A stretch of DNA of 64,000 nt, from assembly GCF_905171775.1 (NCBI RefSeq), contig NC_053501.1, positions 11,996,844-12,060,843 on the forward strand. Reading direction: 5' to 3'. Of this stretch, positions 1 through 9,100 are shown in pieces. The position numbers were made by a program, and so were the translations under genes. Numbering within the stretch: the first letter of the stretch is position 1; the number at the start of each line of letters is the position of its first letter. The DNA comes from Rana temporaria. Taxonomy: Eukaryota > Chordata > Amphibia > Anura > Ranidae. The notes under the pieces are model-generated. The model saw nothing but the letters and a program-made list of their open reading frames with translations, ran no database searches and had not been told where the DNA came from.

Positions 1-458
1 TGCACAGGAAGTATTTTTTTTTTGGTATCTGGAATAATTGCAGACGCATGGTGCCCTAAAATACCAGCTTAATTAACAAAATGTAATTTGAGAAAAACAT
101 TTCAGTGGGATCCATTATTTTTTTCAGGTTTAATCGTAATGTAAAAATAGCTTCTGCAATAGTCAAAATAAATGATCAGCAACCTGCTTGCTATAAACCC
201 TGCAATTAATTTCTATGTGTAATTAGGAGAAGTAAGAAGAGATATGCGTTGTCGGCGAGATCACCCTTCCTCCACTCAGATAATGCACTATCCTTGTCAC
301 AGCAACACTGAAATAGGTCAGAGGAAACGTACATGAAAAATCTAGCGGTGTGTTTTCTAGACCGGAGTGCCGATCATCTTCTCCTCATTTTTCTAGACCA
401 AGGCCTGTGCAACGTGGATTCCCATCCAATCTGTGCATGCACAGGGCCGTCCAATGAT
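1..458. other. AT-rich sequence without recognised gene or repeat
   Basis: No open frame of interest and no terminal repeats are visible. The sequence is moderately AT-rich with short T and A runs. It ends where a TA-flanked DNA element begins. Confidence 0.5.
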
Positions 459-1140
459 TACCGTATTTATCGGGGTATACCGCGCATCGACGTATAACGC
501 GCACCCCAAACCTAGAAAGGTAGTTTAAGGGAAAAACTAAAAACTAAAAACTAAAATGTTTGCCCTGGTTCCTTTGGCCGCCTTGTCCGGCGTCTGTCTG
601 CGGCCTTGCGCGGGGTCCGTACAGCCTTGTGGGTGTCCGTCTGCGGCTTCCTTGCGCGGGGTCCGTCCAGCATTGTGAGTGTCCGTTTTTGGATTTGGCG
701 CCTTTGCCGAGAGGAGACGGATTTCCTGTGTGTTCGGCTCCTCTCGTCTTCTCTCCGCTCCTCTCGCGTGGCTGCGGGCGGAGACGAGCATGGCCGAGCG
801 CGCAATACACTCGGCTCGGCTCTAGCCTGCAGCACTCGGCTCCTCTCGGCTTGTCTCGGCTGCGGGCGGAGCCATGCGTGGCCGAGCCTAGCCGAGTGCG
901 CAGTACACTTGGCTCGGCTTTAGGCTGCGGCGCTCGGCTCCTCTCGGCTTGTCTCGGCTCCTCTCGCGTGGCTGCGGGCGGAGCCGAGCGTGGCCGAGCC
1001 TAGCCGAGTGTGCAGTACACTCGGCTCGGTCTATTTCAGCGGCGCCCGGGAACAGCAGTATCGGCGTATATCCCGCACCCACGATTTTCCCCTGATTTTA
1101 AGGGGAAAAAAGTGCACGGTATACGCCGATAAATATGGTA
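459..1140. mobile_element. TA-flanked non-autonomous DNA element, GC-rich core
   Basis: The left end reads TACCGTATTTATCGGGGTAT. The reverse complement of the right end reads TACCATATTTATCGGCGTAT, so the terminal inverted repeats match at about 17 of 20 positions. TA lies at both outer edges, and the right TA is shared with the next element. The interior (about 560-1030) is CpG-rich and contains about three imperfect copies of a roughly 100-bp unit rich in CTCGGCT and GGCGGAG. No transposase is present. The open frames here are by-products of the GC-rich repeats. TA target use would suit a Tc1/mariner-type source, but the superfamily is not proven. Confidence 0.7.
725..1032. repeat. GC-rich tandem repeat of about 100 bp, three imperfect copies
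   Basis: Blocks containing CGGCTCCTCTCGGCTTGTCT, TGCGGGCGGAG and CAGTACACTCGGCTCGG recur at roughly 100-bp spacing inside the TA-flanked element. It is an internal expansion of the transposon and not a gene. Confidence 0.6.
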
Positions 1141-1968
1141 CTGTATTTGTTGGCATATAAGACTACCTTTTACACTTAAAAAAATGGCCAAAAAGCAGGG
1201 GCCGTCTTATACGCCGGGTCAGCTGCTTGGATGCCTGCTGGATGTGCAGTAATACTGTATGTACAGTAGGTGAACCCGATTTTGTGTCAATCTCGCTCTC
1301 TTTCTCAGCGAGATTGAGCACCTACGAGCCCCATCGCGGGAGCCAGCGCCGAGCTGGCTTGCCGCGATGGAGACAGAGCCGTCATAGAAGCGACGGGAGA
1401 TCCGACTTGGATTCCCGCCAATTCTACACGTGTGCGGCGTTTGTTATGAATCCTGAGGGGGAAGTCCCCGCCGGATTTTAAATAAAAATCCGGCATGGGT
1501 CCCCCCCTCAGGAGCATACCGGGCCCTTAGGTCTGTTATGGGTTGTAAGGAGAGCCCCCCTACGCCGAAAAAAACGGCGTAGGGGGTCCCCCTACAATCC
1601 ATACCAGACCCGTATCCAAAGCACGCTACCCGGCCAGCCAGGAAGAAGGGAGTGGGGACGAGCGAGCGCCCCCCCCCCCCCCTCCTGAGCCGTACCAGGC
1701 TGCATGCCCTCAACATGGGGGGGTTGGGTGCTCTGGGGCAGGGGGGCGCACTGCGGCCCCCCCACCTCAGAGCACCCTGTCCCCATGTTGATGAGGACAG
1801 GGCCCCTTCCCGACAACCCTGGCCGTTGGTTGTCGGGGTATGCGGGCGGAGGCTTATCGGAATCTGGGAGCCCCCTTTAATAAGGGGGCCCCCAGATACC
1901 GGCCCCCCACCCTAAGTGAATGAGTATGGGGTACATCGTACCCCTACCCATTCACCTGCAAGAAAAGT

Positions 1969-2444
1969 GGTAAAAACACAAATAAACCACACAGGGTATT
2001 AAAATATTTTATTTTTCTGCTCCGGAGGCCTCCCCTGCCTTCTTTATTAGCTCTTTTTCCAGGGGAGGCTTCTTCTTTGACGTCTTCGGGTGGGGTGGGG
2101 GCCGCCGTCTGGTTCTCTTCCACCGCCGGGGGGGGTCGCTTTTAAAAAAGCCCCCACCCCCCGGCGGGTTTCCTCCGGCGGGGCTCTTCTTCTTCCGCTA
2201 TCCCGACGGGTCCTTCTCAACTCTCCGGGGGTCTCCTTCTGTCTTCGCCGCTCTCCGCACCCCGGTTCTTCGTCTCGCTGTCCGGTGTCTTCTTCCGTTC
2301 TGTACGTCTTCTCCTTCCGTGCTGTGATGAGTTCTTCTTCCGCGCTGTGACGTCATGTTCTTCACTTCTCTTCTTCTCCCGATGTTGACTCGCCGGTCCT
2401 CCTCGCTGAAATGACGGATGCGCGCCTTGCATCGGACCTATATA
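1969..2444 (-). promoter_or_regulatory. TATA-to-AATAAA cassette in left palindrome arm (mirror copy)
   Basis: This is the reverse-complement twin of the cassette in the right arm. The TATA-like motif lies near 2438-2444, and the AATAAA signals near 2046-2051 and 2011-2016 read on the minus strand. The two cassettes diverge from the palindrome centre, their TATA motifs about 100 bp apart. Confidence 0.4.
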
Positions 2445-2546
2445 GGCCTCACAGTCCCATCATGCTCTGTACCTACCCATGTGATACCTACCCACGTGGG
2501 TAGGTATCACATGGGTAGGTACAGAGCATGATGGGACTGTGAGGCC

Positions 2547-3022
2547 TATATAGGTCCGATGCAAGGCGCGCATCCGTCATTTCAGCGAGGAGGACCGGCG
2601 AGTCAACATCGGGAGAAGAAGAGAAGTGAAGAACATGACGTCACAGCGCGGAAGAAGAACTCATCACAGCACGGAAGGAGAAGACGTACAGAACGGAAGA
2701 AGACACCGGACAGCGAGACGAAGAACCGGGGTGCGGAGAGCGGCGAAGACAGAAGGAGACCCCCGGAGAGTTGAGAAGACCCGTCGGGATAGCGGAAGAA
2801 GAAGAGCCCCGCCGGAGGAAACCCGCCGGGGGGTGGGGGCTTTTTAAAAGCGACCCCCCCCGGCGGTGGAAGAGAACCAGACGGCGGCCCCCACCCACCC
2901 GAAGACGTCAAAGAAGAAGCCTCCCCTGGAAAAAGAGCTAATAAAGAAGGCAGGGGAGGCCTCCGGAGCAGAAAAATAAAATATTTTAATACCCTGTGTG
3001 GTTTATTTGTGTTTTTACCACT
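2547..3022 (+). promoter_or_regulatory. TATA-to-AATAAA cassette in right palindrome arm
   Basis: TATATAG at 2547-2553 is followed about 390 bp later by AATAAA at 2940-2945, a second AATAAA at 2975-2980 and a GT/T-rich stretch at about 2992-3016. That order matches a short polymerase II transcription unit with a poly(A) site. The same order recurs in the copy at 6207-6484. There is no convincing reading frame; the purine-rich frame (about 2559-2774) encodes only a low-complexity Arg/Glu/Ser-rich peptide. Transcription is inferred and not shown. Confidence 0.45.
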
Positions 3023-3032
3023 TTTCTTGCAG

Positions 3033-3536
3033 GTGAATGGGTAGGGGTACGATGTACCCCATACTCATTCACTTAGGGTGGGGGGCCGGTATCTGGGGGC
3101 CCCCTTATTAAAGGGGGCTCCCAGATTCCGATAAGCCTCCCGCCCGCATACCCCGACAACCAACGGCCAGGGTTGTCGGGAAGGGGCCCTGTCCTCATCA
3201 ACATGGGGACAGGGTGCTCTGAGGTGGGGGGGCCGCAGTGCGCCCCCCTGCCCCAGAGCACCCAACCCCCCATGTTGAGGGCATGCAGCCTGGTACGGCT
3301 CAGGAGGGGGGGGGGGGGCGCTCGCTCGTCCCCACTCCCTTCTTCCTGGCTGGCCGGGTAGCGTGCTTTGGATACGGGTCTGGTATGGATTGTAGGGGGA
3401 CCCCCTACGCCGTTTTTTTCGGCGTAGGGGGGCTCTCCTTACAACCCATAACAGACCTAAGGGCCCGGTATGCTCCTGAGGGGGGGACCCATGCCGGATT
3501 TTTATTTAAAATCCGGCGGGGACTTCCCCCTCAGGA
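3033..3536 (+). repeat. Array of seven consecutive hairpins (right arm)
   Basis: Seven successive inverted repeats can be read: 3033-3072 (stem GTGAATG), 3091-3126 (ATCTGGG...CCCAGAT), 3152-3180 (CCCGACAACC/GGTTGTCGGG), 3187-3214 (CCCTGTC/GACAGGG), 3213-3263 (GGGTGCTCTG/CAGAGCACCC), 3377-3457 (GGTCTG/CAGACC outside, CCCTACGCCG/CGGCGTAGGG inside) and 3474-3536 (TCCTGAGG outside, GCCGGATTTT/AAAATCCGGC inside). The last two begin about 84 bp before similar GGNC(C/T)GGTATG words. The left arm carries the mirror image at about 1455-1958. Confidence 0.8.
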
Positions 3537-3907
3537 TTCATAACAAACGCCGCACACGTGTAGAATTGGCGGGAATCCAAGTCGGATCTCCCGTCGCTTC
3601 TATGACGCGCTTGCTGGGATGTGCTGTCACTATTCCAGTGAGTGCGAGGTGTCGGGGAGATCTCGGCACCCTGTCGCCGAGTATCAGCGCGACGCTGTCG
3701 TGCTAAAAGCACAATATCACAAACACCTACTGTAGCTTTGTCTACATACAGTATATACCGCTTAGCCAATCCCGGTGAGCGATGTATTCAAATGAATACA
3801 GAGCCTGCTCAGATTGGAGTAACAACCTCTGCCAATCAGAGCAGGCTACATAAAATTAGGGGGTCGTCTTATACGCCTGGTCGCCTTATACACCGGCAAA
3901 TGCGGTA

Positions 3908-4154
3908 ATACCCCAAGTGAGGTGGGGCCTAAAAGTATGCTTATCCCTTACATAAAGGCTGGTGAAGGATATGGTTCTGTATAATCTTTTGGAAGAACAA
4001 AGAAAAAAAAAACAGCCTTGAGGCACAAAAGCTTTACAAACAGATCAATTCACTTCCAACTGAATACCTGCACAGCTTTATGCAGCTGCTAAACAGAATA
4101 TATTCACGCCATTGAAGAGTTTATTTATAGATTGGAAGCTCTTGATGGCTGAGA
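3908..4154. other. Short AT-rich stretch, nothing recognised
   Basis: No terminal repeats, open frame or tandem structure can be supported. It separates the palindromic element from a purine-rich microsatellite. Confidence 0.4.
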
Positions 4155-4179
4155 CTTGCAACCTTCAAAGTGCATCGTA

Positions 4180-4580
4180 TATAGGAGAAGGGGGGAGAGC
4201 AAACCAAGAAGGAAGAGGGGAAACAAAATTACAGCTGGGGTAGGCAAAAGAAAGAAAAAGAAAAGGCGAGGGATAGGAAATCAAAGAAAAATAAAATTGG
4301 AAAAGGAAAGGAAATTTAAAAAATGGAAATCAAAAAGGAAAGGACAGGAAAGAAAGGAAAGGGAAATGAAAGGAAAGGACAGGACAGGAAAGAAAGGAAA
4401 GGGAAATGAAAGGAAAAGAAAAGAAAAGAAAAGAAAAGAAAAGGTAAGTTAAAGGAAAGGAAATAAATGAGAAAAGGAAAAATAAAAGAAAGAAAAGATA
4501 GGGAAAAGAAAGGAAAAGAAATTAAAAACAAAGAAAGAGAAAAACAGGAAAATGAAAGGCAAAAGGAAAAGAAAGAGAAC
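4180..4580. repeat. Purine-only (AAAGG)n-like microsatellite
   Basis: About 400 bp almost free of pyrimidines on the plus strand, made of AAAGG, AAGG and AAAAG units, including a run of AAAAG around 4415-4440. Long Lys/Glu/Arg-rich frames on one strand and Phe/Leu/Ser-rich frames on the other follow from this composition and are not genes. Confidence 0.85.
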
Positions 4581-4745
4581 TGTGTGCCAGAGATACATTC
4601 ACTTGCCGCTGAACATGGCCATATAGCTCTGGGATGCCCTTCTGTGAGAAATATTTCCTTCCTGGGACCTTCCATTGTGGTGTTTCAATGGCCACAAATT
4701 TTCGAAAAGGCCTCCGAGTCCACCAGTTTACATGGCAGTAGTTGG
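4580..4745 (-). pseudogene. hAT-type transposase fragment (degraded)
   Basis: Read on the minus strand, this stretch encodes a run containing RRPFRKF, then PQWKVPGRKYFSQKGIPELY, then a short tail. The pattern 'PF..., then W/Y-K-x-P-(G/S)-R-K-Y-F, then IPELY' is one I associate with the mid-region of hAT/ZBED-type transposases. Upstream on the same strand (to about 4860) reading is interrupted by several stops. Only about 50 residues are recognisable, so it is a relic. It lies directly before the 170-bp array and may be the remaining coding part of a decayed hAT element. The assignment rests on motif memory and not on a search. Confidence 0.5.
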
Positions 4746-4946
4746 CGGGCTATCAGTTCCGACAAGCCAGCGGTCAACCCTTGGGCAAGAGCGAATGCAC
4801 CTTGTGCCACTTCCCACTTTGTCTCCGGCCTGGTGCTCCCGCCCTACTACCCCTGCGGAAGGGCCTGCCTCTTCCTCTGCCTGTCATTTTTTAAATGACC
4901 CTGTGACAAAAGTCTCTAGAGAAGCGCAGTATATGTGGAAGAAGGT

Positions 4947-5440
4947 ATATAACACCCCGCTTCAATCTGTCATTTTGGGAGGCCACTGGTTTATCGCACC
5001 AGTTATAAAACGTTTTTTTCAGTAACTTTTGTCTCTGTGTGTAGCTGAGGTAAAGCAGCAAAAATGAAAAAAAAAAATCTGCAGTACCCAAATACACTAT
5101 TATGAAAGTATATTTTTATATAACACCCCGCTTCAATCAGTCATTTTGGGGGACCACTGGTTTATCGCACCAGTTATAAAAAGTATTTTTTCAGTACATT
5201 TTGTCACTGTGTGTAGCAGAGGTAACGCAGCGAAAGAGGCAAAAATTCTGCAGTACCCAAATACACTATTATGAAAGTATATTTTATATAACACCCCGCT
5301 TCAATCTGTCGTTTTGGGGGGCCACTGGTTTATCGCACCAGTTATAAAACTTTTTTCCAGTAACGTTTGTCACTGTGTGTAGCAGAGGTAACGCAGCAAA
5401 ACAGAAAAGAAAATTCTGCAGTACCCAAATACACCACCGG
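4947..5440. repeat. Three tandem copies of a unit of about 170 bp
   Basis: TATAACACCCCGCTTCAATC recurs at 4947, about 5119 and about 5288, each followed by CACTGGTTTATCGCACCAGT, TTTGTCNCTGTGTGTAGC, a CTGCAGTACCCAAAT block and an ATATTTT tail. The spacing is 169-172 bp. The copies differ mainly in A/T run length and scattered substitutions. No gene is present. Confidence 0.85.
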
Positions 5441-6000
5441 TCACAATGCTGCACAATACAAATCCACTATAATATGCTTTCTATATTATAAAGTATATTA
5501 TACGTGTATTACACCCCTATATACTGCACACCAAACAATAGTACACCTATACCAGTCCTTAAAAGGACTTTTGTGGACCTGTTAGCTAATGATTTGAGTC
5601 ACTACAGTCTGTCCCTGGTCCACACAGCAACCTGTCCCTACACTGACAAAAAGCAGAGTGTATCACACCAGTTATAAAACTTTTTTTTCCAGTATCATTT
5701 GTCACTGTGTGTAGCAAGAGGTAAAGCAGCAAAACAGAAAAAAAAAATCTGCAGTACCCAAATCCACCAGTCACAATGCTGCACAATACAAATCCACTAT
5801 AATATGCTTTCTATGTTAGAAAGTATATGATAAGTGTATTACACCCCTATATACTGCACACCAAACAATAGTACACCTATACCAGTCCTTAAAAGGACTT
5901 TTGTGGACCTTTTAGCTAGCGATTTGTTTCAATACAGCCTGTCCCTGCTCCACACAGCAACCTCTCCCTACACTGACAAAAAGCAGAATGTAAGATGGCC
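5441..6000. repeat. Two tandem copies of a unit of about 330 bp sharing blocks with the 170-bp unit
   Basis: CACAATGCTGCACAATACAA occurs near 5445 and 5774, and each is followed by the same CTGCACACCAAACAATAGTA, CCTTAAAAGGAC and CTACACTGACAAAAAGCAGA blocks. Between them the CACCAGTTATAAAAC...CTGCAGTACCCAAAT block of the 170-bp unit reappears. The array is therefore a higher-order one in which a longer unit was built from the shorter. Confidence 0.8.
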
Positions 6001-6059
6001 GCCAGATCAGGTCTTTTTATAAGGTAGGGGGTATGTCCTTGTGCTAAAATGTCTCAATT

Positions 6060-6893
6060 GGCTGTCCTGTACCACCTGATGGATGTGTCATGGGTCCTCT
6101 CAATGTAGAGGACCCAGGAAGAGGGAAGACTCTGGGCTTCCCCAGTGACGTAGCAGAGGGTACGTCAGAGGGTGCGGGGTCACGCGACGGGTGGCCCTGC
6201 CTCCTCTATATAAGTAATGTCACAGCTCCAGCGCGTCATTCGCTGGGCTGTGTCCAGCGGTGAGAGGAGGTCGGGGATGCTGCGCTCCGGATGAATGGAT
6301 CTTCTCATCGCTGGAGCGGAGATCACCCGATGCTGGATCTTCTCATCGCTGGAGATCACCCGCAGCCGTCGCAGGATCAGGACAACGTTGAAGCAGGAAG
6401 CCGGGAACGAGTGGATTATCACCGCTGGAGTTTTTTTCTTTTTATTAATAAAGGACTTTATTCTACGGTGTGTGTGTTTTTTTTTTACAAGACTTTACAC
6501 TTCCTTCATGAAATGGTAGAGGTACAGTGTACCCCATTACCATTTCACACAGGGGGGGGGTCAGGATATGGGGTCCCCTTTGTTAAAGGGGTCTTCCAGA
6601 TTCTGATAAGCCTCCCGCCCGCATACCCCCACAACCACCGGCAAGGGTTGTGGGGGATGAGACCCTTGTCCCCATCAACATGTTGAAGGCATGTGGCCTG
6701 GTGCGGTTCAGAGAGGGGGGGGCCGCACTCTGTCCCCCCCTCTTTTCTGCGGCCGGCCAGGTCAACGTGCTCGGATAACGGGTCTGGTTATGGATATTTA
6801 GGGGGAACCGCACGTCATTTTTGTTTTAAATTGACGGCGAACCCGAACTTTTTTTTTTAAGTTCGGACCCGAACATCCAGGTGTCCGCTCAAC
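6060..6893 (+). repeat. Single copy of the hairpin-array repeat (copy B)
   Basis: It has the same order of blocks as one palindrome arm: TATATAAG at 6207-6214, a GC-rich leader with the duplicated phrase GGATCTTCTCATCGCTGGAG, AATAAA at 6447-6452 followed by a GT/T-rich tract at 6468-6486, then hairpins at about 6509-6548, 6568-6600 and 6626-6656 (CCCCCACAACC/GGTTGTGGGGG). It ends with AACTTTTTTTTTTAAGTTCGG and GTCCGCTCAACTCTA. It lies directly downstream of the 330-bp array, which may belong to the same element. Confidence 0.7.
6207..6486 (+). promoter_or_regulatory. TATA box to poly(A)-signal cassette, copy B
   Basis: TATATAAG (6207-6214) precedes AATAAA (6447-6452) by about 240 bp, and GTGTGTGTG followed by T's begins 16 bp after the AATAAA. 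This is the canonical spacing of a vertebrate poly(A) site with a GU/U-rich downstream element. The transcribed stretch has only short frames. It could be the promoter-plus-terminator part of an LTR-like repeat or a self-contained noncoding unit; no terminal TG...CA or duplication was found to support an LTR. Confidence 0.45.
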
Positions 6894-6895
6894 TC

Positions 6896-7199
6896 TAATC
6901 AATAGTTATTTGTGTATTGTGCAAGAGAAGCAAAATGCACTTTCTTAGTGTTAGTGTAAGTTGCTAGGTAATTTCAGCTTAGATCCTTTGTAATCAGTAG
7001 AGCAGGGATTGGTTGTTCTAGAATACTCATAGTTTCACAGGCCGTTGGCCTGATTGTTCCCCCCCCCCCCCCCATTCTAGAGGACTCTAAAAGGAAGAAT
7101 AGAAAGGCAGCCTGAGCATGTATGGGGACCCAACCAATCCCCATAGAGGTATATCCAGAGCCCATAAATAGCCTGAAGCCTGGAACAGAGTGTGTGGAT
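6896..7199. other. Unclassified stretch with a C homopolymer
   Basis: It contains an uninterrupted C run at about 7057-7073 and no recognisable gene or terminal repeats. It ends at the hAT target duplication. Confidence 0.4.
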
Positions 7200-7207
7200 C
7201 CTAAGAT

Positions 7208-7782
7208 CAAGGCTGCTGTTAGAAATTATGGGGCCCCGTACAGCCTACCTGGCATACGCCGCCCCCCCTCTCCCCCAATATATCAAAACCAAATTTTCAC
7301 TAAAAATACACTAAAATTATTATTAGCTAATACAAACATAACAAAGAACTTGTGTGAATTGGCCCCTTTTACATATTTTTTTACATTTTTTATTAAAAAA
7401 ATATATATCATTTTTTTATTATTTATTACACTGTTATTTTTATTTTTTTTATAGGACAGGGAAGTCGGCAGTGCCACGGAAGGGGGCTTGGCACAGTGGC
7501 AGGGGGGCAAATGGGGGGGATCAGAAGTGGGTAGACCAGGGAGGGCAATCGGTGCAAGGGAAGTAATTAAAGGAACAATGGCCCTGTGTCTCTCCCTGCA
7601 GCAGCTGAATGTCGACGGAAGAAAGAGAAACCGGCTTTCAGCTGCTGCAGAGAGCACCACAGGGCATCTTTCTATAATTGCCCCTCTGCCCAACCACACC
7701 GATTCCTCCTGCTGTTCGGGCCCCTCTGTGTGCCTGGGCCCCCTACAGGAGGGCTGGTTGTCCCCCCCTATCAGCGGCCCTG
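7208..7782. mobile_element. Non-autonomous hAT-like element
   Basis: The left end reads CAAGGCTGCTGTTAGAAA and the right end, reverse complemented, CAGGGCCGCTGATAGGGG. The flanking octamers CCTAAGAT (7200-7207) and CCTGAGAT (7783-7790) agree at 7 of 8 positions, as expected of an aged hAT target duplication. The interior has GGGGCCCC-rich ends and an AT-rich centre with no transposase. Confidence 0.75.
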
Positions 7783-7790
7783 CCTGAGAT

Positions 7791-8091
7791 CAGTCCTGCC
7801 AGGTATCCCTGGTTGGAGACGCTGCTTTGAGGTGATCAAGGCCCCAGCTACAGTCTAAGCTGAAGGGGGGGGGGGGCTGTTCTTTGAAAGTCTGGGATTT
7901 CTTTCTTATAGTCTCAAGAAACTCAATGGAGGATACCCGGTGGAGGTTGGGGAAGAGTGTCCGGGTGTCCTGTGGTATCATGAGTCTATGTCTCCCTCAC
8001 TTAAAAGTGCCCAGTAGATGTCAGAAGGGGGCAAATGACAATCCTGTGACATTGTGAGTACTGACCTAAATACTGTGCCCTAGAGACTGTG
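7791..8091. other. Unclassified sequence, left part
   Basis: Nothing gene-like is visible. It is interrupted at 8092 by a MITE and probably continues at 8365. A G run lies at about 7864-7875. Confidence 0.4.
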
Positions 8092-8364
8092 AGGCCCCGT
8101 ACACACGACCGAGTTTCTCGGCAGAATTCAGCCAGAAACCTCGATCGGAGCCGTATTCTGCCGAGAAACCCGGCCGTGTGTACACTTTCGGCCGAGGAAG
8201 CCGCGAGTTCCTCGTCGAGCCAAATAGAGAACATGTTCTCTATTTCCTCGTTGTTCAATGAGGAAAGTTGGCTCGCCGAGATCCTCGGCGGCTTCACACA
8301 GAACTCGACGAGCAAAACTATGAGTTTTGCCCGTCGAGTTCCTCGGACCGTGTGTACGGGGCCT
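8092..8364. mobile_element. MITE with GGCCCCGTACACACG termini
   Basis: The left end AGGCCCCGTACACACGACCG is matched by CGTGTGTACGGGGCC at the right. TGA stands on both sides (8090-8092 and 8364-8366). The interior is rich in self-complementary CTCGGCG/CGCCGAG and TTCCTCG words, so the whole unit can fold. Other members of this family in the window have TAA duplications, which suggests a PIF/Harbinger-like three-base target. Confidence 0.8.
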
Positions 8365-8962
8365 GAGCAGTCCTCCGTTCTACAAAAAAGAAGCAAGTCC
8401 TAGGCATTTCCCAGAAGTAGTGAACTTTGTGGAAGCTCTCTACCAGACTAGTGAGAAAAGAAGTGTCCTCAGTCAATTCAGTTCTTTCTAGGGCATCAAT
8501 TGTTCCCCCTCACCCATCCAAGCTCAACTTAGTAATAAACATACAAAGGATACCCCTAGGCCTAGACTGTTTATATTAAACAGGGAGAAAGGAAAAAATG
8601 CTGTATGCCTTGCCGTGTGTGCACTAAGTTTGGGGAAATTGGATAATCTAAGCCATCGTTACATAAAAAAAAAAAAATGGAAGTAACCATAAAAAAAAAT
8701 TTTTTTTAAATTATATATAAAACAAATATATTTTTTTATTTAAGAGAAGTGCCTTACTGGATACCTTGCTTAGGAAACCATCTCTTTGGTGTTCACCTGG
8801 TCATCTGAACACATAGGTTTGTCCAAATCTCTGATGGGTAACAGCATAGCATGGAGATGCAAGAAATCTGGGAAACAAAACAAAAATGAATTTAATTAAT
8901 AACTTCCTTTTATTCTATACAACATTCTATCTAGCCTTCCTATTAAGGCTATAAAATTATGT
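8365..8962. other. Unclassified AT-rich sequence
   Basis: It contains A and T homopolymers near 8665-8740. No coding potential, terminal repeats or tandem array can be supported. Confidence 0.4.
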
Positions 8963-9100
8963 TTAACCACTTCCCTACCGCACATAGACGTATGACGGTG
9001 GCAGGAACCCTTTGTCCCTCAGGGCCGCCATCATATGACGTCTATTACTTTCCGAGCCTCTAGGGGCAACGCGTGCACGCACCCGCTGTGCACCCATTAC
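8963..9100 (+). mobile_element. Truncated TTAA-flanked element, left end
   Basis: The end TTAACCACTTCCCTACCG is the signature of the TTAACCACTT family. The text after about 9100 is no longer recognisable and no right end is found. The region up to about 9545 is otherwise featureless. Confidence 0.55.

Larger units (their letters stand above)
1381..3606. repeat. Near-perfect palindrome, about 1.1 kb per arm, no real spacer
   Basis: The symmetry centre lies at 2495/2496 within CCCACGTGGG. Sequence from 1381 to 2495 is repeated as its reverse complement from 2496 to 3606 with only a few base differences, for example GTGGGGTGGG against GTGGGTGGG near 2087/2900. Open frames mirror each other across the centre. 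Homology stops abruptly at 1381 and 3606, where different flanking sequences begin. Each arm is a copy of the hairpin-array repeat also seen singly near 6060-6893 and 50270-51353, so this is a head-to-head dimer. The near identity of the arms implies recent origin, gene conversion or an assembly artefact. Confidence 0.9.
1139..3907. mobile_element. TA-flanked element enclosing a large palindrome
   Basis: The left end reads TACTGTATTTGTTGGCATAT and the right end, reverse complemented, TACCGCATTTGCCGGTGTAT; both belong to the same terminal family as the neighbour on the left. About 240 bp on the left and 300 bp on the right are unlike each other apart from short shared words such as CAGTAGGTG. 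Between them lies a palindrome of about 2.2 kb. The two elements share the TA at 1139-1140, so one inserted at the edge of the other, or both belong to one composite. No transposase is visible. Confidence 0.6.

Noticed and set aside
2217..2774. Identical 71-codon frames on opposite strands, which might look like a duplicated gene
   Set aside because: They are the two halves of the palindrome; the peptide is low-complexity and has no homologue I recognise.
6060..6893. Solo LTR interpretation of the TATA/AATAAA repeat
   Set aside because: No TG...CA ends, no 4-6-bp target duplication, and no primer-binding or polypurine sites were found; the downstream hairpin series is not typical of an LTR.
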